A DNA stretch of 64,000 bases from Bin87 sp034423575. GTDB lineage: Bacteria > Chloroflexota > Dehalococcoidia > Lucifugimonadales > UBA3495. The stretch is from positions 62,001-126,000 of the forward strand of contig DAOUIF010000028.1 of the NCBI GenBank assembly GCA_034423575.1, given 5' to 3'. Under the pieces are notes generated by a model, which made no database searches, was not told the DNA's origin, and saw only the letters and a program-made list of their open reading frames with translations. Position 1 is the stretch's first letter; every line of letters starts with the position of its first letter. Both the position numbers and the translations under genes were made by a program. This document shows positions 51,097 to 57,877 of the stretch, piece by piece.

Positions 51097-51936
51097 ATGA
51101 GCCAATCGATGCCGTTGCGGGAGCATTTCCGCGAACTGCGTTCCCGTGCGCTGGTCTGTACCATCGCCCTGCTCATTGGCACGGCGGTCTGTTTCTACTT
51201 CTACGAGGAAATCTACGCGGTCCTGTTGTGGCCCGCTCAACACGCCGCAACCGCGGACACCGTGAACCCCCTCCGCTTCTACCAGGACTTCGGCCTCGGC
51301 ATTTTCCAACCCGCCGAACCGACGGAGGCGGCCCCCGCGTTCAAGCCCGTTCGCACCGAGGTCACCGAATTTTTGAGCATCACAGTCAGGGTCTCGCTCC
51401 TGGGCGGTTTTGTTTTGGCCCTGCCCGTTATCCTGTACAACGCGATCCGCTTTGTCGCCCCGGGCCTGACGCCTCGCGAGCGCAAAATCCTTTTTTCGTT
51501 TCTGCCGGCCGCGTTGCTGGCTTTTGCCGCGGGCATGGCCTTCGGCTATTTCGTGATGATCCCGCCGGCCCTCAGCTTCCTCATCGGATTCGGCAGCGAG
51601 GTTGCAGACCCCCTCATCCGCATCAGCAACCTCGTCAACATCATGATCCGCCTGCTTTTCTGGTTGGGACTGTCCTTTGAGACTCCCTTGGTAATGTACG
51701 TGCTGGCCGTGCTGGGCGTGGTCAACGGCCGCAGCTTTGCCCGGTTTCGCAGGTTTTGGCTGGTCGCCGCTTTCGTGATTGCCGCGGCGATTACGCCCAC
51801 CATCGACCCATTGAACCAGGCCATCGTCGCCGGCCCTTTGATCGTGCTGTACGAGGTCGGCGTCCTCCTCGCCCGCCTGGCCGGCCGAAGACGGTCCGAG
51901 TCCGCGCTCAACGTGGAACCGGCTGCCAGCGAATAG
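51097..51936 (+). CDS. tatC: TatC, core subunit of the twin-arginine translocase
   Basis: A 279-residue protein with six membrane helices: MPLREHFRELRSRALVCTIALL is the N-terminal motif that precedes helix 1, with the Glu-containing FRxELRxR element; the middle part has ITPTIDPLNQ before helix 6 and ETPLVMYVLAVLGVV. It binds twin-arginine signals and forms the docking core with TatB. A cluster of charge at the C-terminus follows. The gene ends 60 nt before the convergent tatA, with a palindrome between. Confidence 0.93.
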   Translation: MSQSMPLREHFRELRSRALVCTIALLIGTAVCFYFYEEIYAVLLWPAQHAATADTVNPLRFYQDFGLGIFQPAEPTEAAPAFKPVRTEVTEFLSITVRVSLLGGFVLALPVILYNAIRFVAPGLTPRERKILFSFLPAALLAFAAGMAFGYFVMIPPALSFLIGFGSEVADPLIRISNLVNIMIRLLFWLGLSFETPLVMYVLAVLGVVNGRSFARFRRFWLVAAFVIAAAITPTIDPLNQAIVAGPLIVLYEVGVLLARLAGRRRSESALNVEPAASE

Positions 51937-51945
51937 AAAAGCGAA

Positions 51946-51970
51946 ACAGGCTCGCAAGCCGCGAGCCCGT
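51946..51970. terminator. Palindrome between the convergent tatC and tatA genes
   Basis: GGCTCGC-AAGCC-GCGAGCC (51949-51967) is a 7-bp perfect stem that extends outward to 10 pairs with one A-C mismatch. Likely a bidirectional terminator. Confidence 0.55.
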
Positions 51971-51996
51971 TGGTATTCACCCGTTTTCCGGCGCGT

Positions 51997-52191
51997 TCAG
52001 GAGCGTTGCTCTTCCGACGCGTTTCGGTCCGTCGTCGGCTTGTCGTCCTCCCCCGTGACCGAGGTCTTGAACGACCGTATGCCCTTCCCCAGCGCGGAGC
52101 CCACCCCAGGCAACCGGGAAGCGCCGAATATCAGCAGCACCACCAGCAGAATAATCAGTAGTTCGGTCAGGCCGAGTCCCGCAATGCGCAT
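51997..52191 (-). CDS. tatA: TatA-family translocase component
   Basis: A 64-residue TatA: short N-terminus, membrane helix LTELLIILLVVLLIFGASRLPGVG, amphipathic helix beginning ALGKGIRSFKTS and an acidic polar tail. The FG hinge and LPxxGxxLG-type pattern match TatA. GAGGA lies 2-3 nt before ATG 52191, and an extended -10 TGA-TAGAAT lies upstream at 52220-52228. It oligomerises to make the export channel with the neighbouring tatB-tatC products. Confidence 0.87.
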   Translation of the reverse strand: MRIAGLGLTELLIILLVVLLIFGASRLPGVGSALGKGIRSFKTSVTGEDDKPTTDRNASEEQRS

Positions 52192-52219
52192 GTTCCTCTG
52201 TCTCCACGGAGATGGGTCT

Positions 52220-52228
52220 ATTCTATCA
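52220..52228 (-). promoter_or_regulatory. Extended -10 promoter of tatA
   Basis: Minus-strand TGA-TAGAAT (52228 to 52220), 29 nt before the tatA start. Confidence 0.45.
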
Positions 52229-52436
52229 GAACCCCAAATACCCCACCATTTGGTCTGCTCGCCGTTGCCGATCCGGCACGGCACGCTAACGGCGACTGTC
52301 TCGGTGCCTCGCGCCGCATCGGACACCGCGCCGACGCATTGCAGAATTCGGAGGATGAGAATACCATTGGCCCAACGACTACGCAGCCGCGCCCACAACC
52401 GGCTGCCGCACCAGGAAATAATTGAGGAGGAACCAA

Positions 52437-52862
52437 TTGGCTGACCAGCCTAGCGAAAAAGCAATAGCCAGGATGCGCCTGTTCGTGGAGCGATATTGCG
52501 AAAAGTCGGGCACATTCACGCATCCGGAGGAGGGTATCGCCGAGTCCGTGATCTTGGGTCTGGCCCAGAACGTCGACGAAATCGGCCGCCCGCTCTGTCC
52601 CTGCCGCTTCTACCCCTGCAAGCAGGAGGAAGTCAAGCACCGCACGTGGATCTGTGCCTGCGACGATATGCAGATCTACAAGTACTGCCATTGACTGCTG
52701 TTCGTGAATGAGGCAGGTCTGCCCATCACCGAATATCTGCCCGAAGACCACGAGGGCCGCGCTATCTACGGCGAGGTGAAGGATCCCACTCCGGATAAGG
52801 GTCGTCCCCTCCGCGACAAGGCCGAGGAACGGGAGATCGAACGCCGGGAACGACCATCCTGA
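52437..52862 (+). CDS. ftrB: Selenocysteine-containing ferredoxin:thioredoxin reductase, catalytic (beta) subunit
   Basis: A 141-residue FTR beta chain, translated through TGA at codon 86. Motifs: C54-P-C56, C73-A-C75 and C84-H-U86, aligning with the family CPC-CPC-CHC. In plant FTR four Cys bind a [4Fe-4S] cluster and the two others (CPC second, CHC second) form the redox disulfide; here Sec86 takes the latter. The frame continues LLFVNEAGLPITEYLPED and 37 more residues to TGA 52860-52862. A SECIS-like hairpin follows the UGA at 52704. Start is TTG 52437 with GAGGAGG 6 nt upstream. A weak TTGCAG-17-TACCAT promoter lies at 52339-52367. A terminator follows. The enzyme uses ferredoxin electrons to reduce thioredoxin. 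Confidence 0.9.
52704..52729 (+). promoter_or_regulatory. Bacterial SECIS-like element in the ftrB coding region
   Basis: Begins 10 nt after the UGA: a stem GUG-A-AUG-A-GGC pairing with GCC-CAU-CAC over 9 bp, with two single bulged A residues, and apical loop AGGUCU (52715-52720). The top GC-AGGUCU-GC is the same as in E. coli fdhF, and the loop-proximal bulge lies similarly to the bulged U of fdhF. It is read as SelB-binding RNA. Confidence 0.85.
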
Positions 52863-52908
52863 ACCCGCCGCAAACCAGTCTGTCCCGGCCTGACCATTCC
52901 GGGAACTC

Positions 52909-52934
52909 CCGCCCCCGGCTCGTGCCGGGGGCGG
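52909..52934 (+). terminator. GC-rich hairpin after ftrB
   Basis: CCGCCCCCGGC-TCGT-GCCGGGGGCGG has an 11-bp perfect stem and 4-nt loop, 47 nt after the ftrB stop; no T-run. Confidence 0.65.
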
Positions 52935-52957
52935 AACTCGTTCCCGACGGTTCCACC

Positions 52958-52986
52958 TTGCCGCTCCCATCCGCCGCCGCTATAAT
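52958..52986 (+). promoter_or_regulatory. Promoter of the 2-oxoacid dehydrogenase operon
   Basis: TTGCCG (52958-52963), 17-nt spacer and perfect TATAAT (52981-52986) lie 90 nt before the E3 start. This is the best sigma-70-type promoter in the window. Confidence 0.65.
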
Positions 52987-53075
52987 GCCAAAGTCCGCGC
53001 GCAGCCCCGCGGTAGCTTCGAAAGCCAGATGCGGGGCATGTTACGCCCGAACAATCCACTTTTCCGGACAGATTG

Positions 53076-54476
53076 ATGACGACCGTCTCGGAGTATGACG
53101 TAGCAGTAATTGGCGGTGGCCCCGGCGGCTATGTTGCCGGCATCCGCGCTGGTCAATTGGGGCTCAAATCCTGCGTCATAGAGCGAGAAGCGTTGGGCGG
53201 CGTCTGCCTCAATTGGGGCTGCATACCCTCCAAGGCCCTCCTCAAGAACGCCGAAATCGTCTCCTACGTCCATCGCGCCGACCAGTTCGGTCTGCAGTTC
53301 GACAATTTCCGCGCCGACTACAGCGTAGCGATGAAGCGCAGCCGCCAGGTCGTCGACCGCATGACCCGCGGCGTCGACTTCCTGCTCCGCAAGAACGGCG
53401 TCGACAGCATCCCCGGCGCCGCTCGCATCGTCGCGCCCAATGCGGTGGAGGTCACCGGCTCCGACGGGCAGAACTCCCGGATCTCCGCCCGCAACATCAT
53501 CATCGCCACCGGGGCGCGGCCTCGCAGCATCCCGCCCCTTCCGGTGGACGGCGAACGCATCATAACCAGCCGGGAGAGCATCGTCGCGGAAGACGTGCCC
53601 GAATCGATTGCCATTGTTGGCGGCGGCGCCATCGGCGTCGAATTCGCCTACATCTACCGGATGTACGGCGCGGAGGTCACGGTCATCGAGTTGCTGCCCC
53701 ATATCGTCCCCAACGAGGACGAGGAAATCTGCCAGCAGCTGGAGCGGGCGTTTAACCGCCACGGCGTCAAGCTCGTTACCGGCGCCGGCGTAACCAACGC
53801 TCAGGCCGACGCCACCGGCGTAAACCTGACCATCGACAAGGACGGCGTTACCGAAACCGCCCGCTTTGACAAGGTTCTGGTGGCCATCGGCGTGCTGCCC
53901 AACACCGAAGACCTCGGGCTCGAAACCGTCGGCGTGGCGACTGATCGAGGATACGTCGTCATCGACGACAAGATGGCCACCAACGTGCCGGGCATCTACG
54001 CCGTCGGCGACGTAACCGGCAAACTGGCCCTGGCCCACGTTGCGTCCGCCCAGGCCGTCACCGCCGTGGAATCCATCGCCGGTGAAGAAACCCAGCCGCT
54101 GGACTACACCTTCATGCCCCGCGCCACCTATTGCCATCCCCAGGTGGCCTCGTTCGGACTCACCGAGGCCCAGGCCATTGAACAGGGCTACGACGTCAAG
54201 ATCGGCCGCTTCAACGTCCAGGCCAGCGGCAAGGCTGTAGCCATGGGCGAAAATGACGGCATGGTCAAACTGGTCATCGACGCCAACTACGGCGAGGTTC
54301 TGGGCGGTCACATGTGCGGCCCCGAGGTCACCGAACTGCTGGCGGAATTGCAGATGACTCACCTGCTGGAGGGCACCACGCTGGAACTCGGCTGGGCGGT
54401 CCACGCCCACCCCAGCGTCGCCGAGATGGTGCATGAAGCCGCCCTGGACGCCGAGGGCCGCGCCCTGCACATGTAG
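53076..54476 (+). CDS. lpdA: Dihydrolipoamide dehydrogenase (E3)
   Basis: A 466-residue flavoprotein. FAD fold DVAVIGGGPGGYVAGIRAGQLG, the redox disulfide GGVCLNWGCIPSKALL, NAD fold SIAIVGGGAIGVEFAYIYRM, second FAD motif GIYAVGDVTG and the C-terminal HAHPSVAEMVHEAAL with the active-site His-Glu are all complete. It reoxidises dihydrolipoamide with NAD. The start is ATG 53076 (a TTG three bases upstream is less likely). First gene of a five-gene operon encoding a complete 2-oxoacid dehydrogenase complex. Confidence 0.94.
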   Translation: MTTVSEYDVAVIGGGPGGYVAGIRAGQLGLKSCVIEREALGGVCLNWGCIPSKALLKNAEIVSYVHRADQFGLQFDNFRADYSVAMKRSRQVVDRMTRGVDFLLRKNGVDSIPGAARIVAPNAVEVTGSDGQNSRISARNIIIATGARPRSIPPLPVDGERIITSRESIVAEDVPESIAIVGGGAIGVEFAYIYRMYGAEVTVIELLPHIVPNEDEEICQQLERAFNRHGVKLVTGAGVTNAQADATGVNLTIDKDGVTETARFDKVLVAIGVLPNTEDLGLETVGVATDRGYVVIDDKMATNVPGIYAVGDVTGKLALAHVASAQAVTAVESIAGEETQPLDYTFMPRATYCHPQVASFGLTEAQAIEQGYDVKIGRFNVQASGKAVAMGENDGMVKLVIDANYGEVLGGHMCGPEVTELLAELQMTHLLEGTTLELGWAVHAHPSVAEMVHEAALDAEGRALHM

Positions 54477-54538
54477 ACCGGCCCGCAGACGCCGCCCAAC
54501 CCGGGACGGCGCCGCGAATCTGCCATTGAGGAAGGGAT

Positions 54539-55546
54539 ATGCTGAGAGCGGACGTCCCCGGACTTAACAAATCCGACCTGCTCGGTTTCTACCGGCAAAT
54601 GAAGCTCATCCGCGAGTTTGAGCGAGAGTCGGAACGGCAGTACACCCGAGGCAACATCAAGGGCTTCCTCCACGTCTACAACGGCGAGGAGGCCATCGCA
54701 GTCGGCGCAATTAACACCCTCCGCCCCGACGACTACATCGTGACCCACTACCGGGACCATGGCCAGGCCCTCGCCCGAGGCATGACCAGCAACGAGGTCA
54801 TGGCCGAGCTTATGGGCAAAGCCACCGGATGCAGCCGGGGCAAGGGCGGGTCCATGCACCTGTTCAGCTCCGACCTGAACTTCATGGGCGGCTACGCCAT
54901 CGTCGGCGGTCAGCTCTGCATCGCCGCCGGCATCGCTCTCGCCGTGCAGTACCGAGGCGACGACCAGGTTGTCCTGTGTTTCTTCGGGGATGGCGCCGTT
55001 AACGAGGGGGAGTTCCATGAGGCCATGAACCTCGCCGCGATATGGAATCTGCCCGTCATATTCTTCTGCGAACATAACCTGTACGGCATGGGAGCGTCAT
55101 CCAAGGAAACCCTCGTCATGTGGGACTCCCTGCACGAGATGGCGGCCGCCTACGGCATGTCGCGTTACGAGGTGGACGGCAATGATGTCCTTGAAGTGCG
55201 TGGGTTGATGCAGAAGATCAACGCTGAGGTTCGCGCTGGCGGCGGGCCCGCCTTCGTCGTCGCCCGCACCTACCGCCTGCGCGGCCACTCCGTCGCCGAC
55301 CCGGCCAATTACCGACCCGAAGACGAGGTCTCGTACTGGGCCGGCCAGGACCCCATCCCGCGCTTCCGCGATTGGCTCACCGAAGAAGGCATCGCAACCG
55401 TGGAAGATTTCGATGAGATCGACGCCAGCGTCGACGAGGAAATCGTGGTCGCCGCCGAGTTCGGTGAATCTTCTCCCTGGCCCGAACCTGCCGACCTCTA
55501 CGATCACGTCTACACCGATCGACCGACTGAAGGTATCCCCGCGTAA
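54539..55546 (+). CDS. 2-oxoacid dehydrogenase E1 component, alpha subunit
   Basis: A 335-residue E1 alpha: FYRQMKLIREFERESERQYTRG, THYRDHGQALARG, SRGKGGSMHLFSSDLNFMGGYAIVGGQL and the ThDP motif CFFGDGAVNEGEFHEAMNLAAIW near residue 150, then NLYGMGASSKE, where the phosphorylation/DPA loops of PDH-type E1 alpha would be. RTYRLRGHSVADPANYRP follows. AAGGGA lies before ATG 54539. Its pairing with E1 beta, E2 and E3 in one operon suggests pyruvate or acetoin dehydrogenase; acetoin type is equally possible given the ALS-like gene at the operon end. Confidence 0.9.
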   Translation: MLRADVPGLNKSDLLGFYRQMKLIREFERESERQYTRGNIKGFLHVYNGEEAIAVGAINTLRPDDYIVTHYRDHGQALARGMTSNEVMAELMGKATGCSRGKGGSMHLFSSDLNFMGGYAIVGGQLCIAAGIALAVQYRGDDQVVLCFFGDGAVNEGEFHEAMNLAAIWNLPVIFFCEHNLYGMGASSKETLVMWDSLHEMAAAYGMSRYEVDGNDVLEVRGLMQKINAEVRAGGGPAFVVARTYRLRGHSVADPANYRPEDEVSYWAGQDPIPRFRDWLTEEGIATVEDFDEIDASVDEEIVVAAEFGESSPWPEPADLYDHVYTDRPTEGIPA

Positions 55547-55576
55547 CAGCACCCAAACAAGGCGAGAGGAACCATC

Positions 55577-56560
55577 ATGTCGGTCATGACCTACCGCGAC
55601 GCCGTGTCGTCAGTCCTGCGCGAGGCACTGGACCAGGACGAGCGTGTCTTCCTCATGGGCGAGGACATCGGACCTTACGGCGGCGCTTTCGCCGTCACCA
55701 AGGGCTTCTGGGAGCAGTACGGCAAGAAACGTATCAAGGACTCCCCCCTGGCCGAATCGGTCATCGTCGGGGCCGGCGTGGGCGCGGCCATGGCCGGACT
55801 GCGGCCCGTCGTCGAGCTGATGACCATCAACTTCAGCCTCCTTGCCATGGACCAGATCGTCAACCATGCCGCCAAGATCAGGTACATGTCCGGAGGCCAG
55901 TTCTCTATCCCGTTGATCATCCGCACCGTCACCGGCGCCGGTGCCTCCGTGGGCGCGACTCATTCCCAGTCCTTCGAGGGCTGGTACGCCTCGGTGCCCG
56001 GCCTCACCGTCGTCACTCCCTCAACCCCGCGCGACGTCATCGGCCTGTTCCGCTCCTGCCGCGAGTTGAACGACCCGGTCATGTTTGTTGAGCACATCCT
56101 GCTCTACGGCACCCGCGGAGAGGCTCCCGACAGCGGCGATTTCCGCATCCCCATCGGCCAGGCCGACCTGCGCCGCACCGGCGGGGACATCACGCTCTGC
56201 GGCTATTCCCGAATGGCACTGGTCGCCGAACAGGCCGCCGACATCCTGGCTGGCGAGGGCATCGAAGCCGACGTGATCGACCTCCGCACCCTGCGTCCGC
56301 TGGACATGGATACGGTAGTCGCCTCGGTCAAAAAAACCCACCGCGCCCTCATGGTGGAAGAAACCACCCGGCTGGGCGGTTTCGCTGGCGAGTTGGTGTC
56401 CCAGGTGCAGGAAGAGGCCTTCGAATACCTGGACGCCCCGGTGGGCCGCGTCGCCGGCGCGGAAGTGCCCATGCCCTATTCCTTCCCGCTCGAGCAGCAG
56501 GCCATCCCCAGTCCTCAATCGGTGGCGGCAGCCGCGCGCAAGCTGGTCAACGGCGCCTGA
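55577..56560 (+). CDS. 2-oxoacid dehydrogenase E1 component, beta subunit
   Basis: A 327-residue E1 beta: VFLMGEDIGPYGGAFAVTKGFWEQYG, DSPLAESVIVGAGVGAAMAGLRPVVELM, MDQIVNHAAKIRYMSGGQFSIPL and the transketolase C-terminal domain (GGDITLCGYSRMALVAEQAAD, GIEADVIDLRTLRPLD). The conserved Glu (ES), Phe and His residues of the ThDP pocket are present. GAGAGG lies 6-8 nt before the ATG. It assembles with E1 alpha as a heterotetramer that decarboxylates the 2-oxo acid and passes the acyl group to the E2 lipoyl arm. Confidence 0.92.
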   Translation: MSVMTYRDAVSSVLREALDQDERVFLMGEDIGPYGGAFAVTKGFWEQYGKKRIKDSPLAESVIVGAGVGAAMAGLRPVVELMTINFSLLAMDQIVNHAAKIRYMSGGQFSIPLIIRTVTGAGASVGATHSQSFEGWYASVPGLTVVTPSTPRDVIGLFRSCRELNDPVMFVEHILLYGTRGEAPDSGDFRIPIGQADLRRTGGDITLCGYSRMALVAEQAADILAGEGIEADVIDLRTLRPLDMDTVVASVKKTHRALMVEETTRLGGFAGELVSQVQEEAFEYLDAPVGRVAGAEVPMPYSFPLEQQAIPSPQSVAAAARKLVNGA

Positions 56561-56621
56561 TCTCAACGGACGCTTCGGCCCGCAGGTACCATTCGAAACC
56601 CGAAAACCTCAGGAGAATATC

Positions 56622-57848
56622 GTGGCTACCAACGTCGTCATGCCCCAGATGGGATACGATATGCGGGAAGGTACCGTCGTCCGCTGGTACAAGCAGGAGG
56701 GCGACACCGTCGACCGCGGCGAGGTCATCGCCGACATCGAGACGGACAAGGCCACGGTCGAATTCGAGGCCTACACCGGCGGCGTCCTGGGCCGCATCGT
56801 CGCCGAAGCTGGAATAGCCGTGCCGGTGGGCGAGCTGATCGCCATCATCACCGAGCCCGGCGAATCTGTCCCCGAAGTCGCCGCGCCCGCCCCAAGCCCG
56901 GCGCCGGCGGCACCCACTCCGCCCGCACCAGCAGCCGAGCCGGCCCCGACCGCGCTCCCAGCACCCTCGCCCGATGGAGAAGTGCGCGCTTCGCCCATCG
57001 CCCGCCGTCTGGCCCGCGAACGCGGCATTGACCTCTCCCTGGTCACGGGTACCGGGCCCAACGGTCGCATCACCGAGCGCGACGTCGAGAACTACCAGGC
57101 CGCCCCCGCCGCCCCGGAACCCGCGCCTGCTGCCGCGCCCGCACCTGAGACTGCGGCGGCCCCGTCGGACTCCCGCATCGAGCTCAGCCGCATGCGGCAG
57201 ACCATCGCGCGGGTCACTTCCGACAGCAAGTCCACCGCGCCACACTTCTATGTCACCGCGGAGATCGACATGGGCCAGGCCATGTCCTTGCGCCGCGACG
57301 TCAACGACGAGGCAGACCCTGAGAACCGCGTCAGCGTTAACGACTTGATGGTAAAGGCCTGCGCGCTGGCGCTGGCCAAGCACCCCAAGTTCAATTCGTT
57401 CTTCCGCGGTGATCACCTCGAGGTTCATGGGGCGATGAACATCGGCATCGCCATCGCCCTGGAGTCTGGCCTGATCCTGCCGGGCATCAGCAACTGCGAG
57501 AGCAAGAGCCTGCTCCAGATTGCCTCCGCCACCAAGGACCTCATCGCCCGCGCCAACAGCGGCACGCTTCGCAACGAGGAGTACAGCAGCACGACGTTCA
57601 GCATCAGCAACATGGGCATGTTCGACGTCGAGAGTTTCACTGCCATCATATACCCGCCCCACGCTGCAATCCTGGCCGTGGGCAGCGTCAAGCAGCAGCC
57701 TGTGGTCCGCGACGGCGAGCTGGCGGTTGGCACGATGATGAAAGCCACTCTGTCCACCGACCACCGCGTGGCCGACGGTGCCGAAGCAGGTCAGTTCCTC
57801 ATGGAAATCAAGCGGGTATTGGAAAACCCGGTGAGCCTGCTGCTCTAA
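56622..57848 (+). CDS. Dihydrolipoamide acyltransferase (E2) with one lipoyl domain
   Basis: A 408-residue E2. Residues 1-80: lipoyl domain with the attachment Lys in ETDKATVEFEAY. Then an Ala/Pro linker, a peripheral-subunit-binding domain (VRASPIARRLARERGIDLSLVTGTGPNGRITERDVENY, residues about 118-157), a second linker and a catalytic domain ending in STDHRVADGAEAGQFL, where the catalytic His and DG motif are present. It is the core of the complex, transferring the acyl group to CoA. GTG start with AGGAG 6 nt upstream. One lipoyl domain is the minimum. Confidence 0.93.
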   Translation: MATNVVMPQMGYDMREGTVVRWYKQEGDTVDRGEVIADIETDKATVEFEAYTGGVLGRIVAEAGIAVPVGELIAIITEPGESVPEVAAPAPSPAPAAPTPPAPAAEPAPTALPAPSPDGEVRASPIARRLARERGIDLSLVTGTGPNGRITERDVENYQAAPAAPEPAPAAAPAPETAAAPSDSRIELSRMRQTIARVTSDSKSTAPHFYVTAEIDMGQAMSLRRDVNDEADPENRVSVNDLMVKACALALAKHPKFNSFFRGDHLEVHGAMNIGIAIALESGLILPGISNCESKSLLQIASATKDLIARANSGTLRNEEYSSTTFSISNMGMFDVESFTAIIYPPHAAILAVGSVKQQPVVRDGELAVGTMMKATLSTDHRVADGAEAGQFLMEIKRVLENPVSLLL

Positions 57849-57877
57849 GTCCTGAACCAACCCTCGGAGTTCTCATC

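Noticed and set aside
52355..52444. A 29-codon open frame (ATG 52355) overlapping the ftrB start
   Set aside because: Its GGAGG touches the ATG with no spacing and the peptide has no recognisable composition; more likely leader sequence.
52422..52694. A complete 90-residue protein ending at TGA 52692-52694
   Set aside because: It would stop at Cys-His inside the family CHC motif, the downstream frame is coding-like and a SECIS hairpin follows; the upstream TTG 52422 also lacks a ribosome site.
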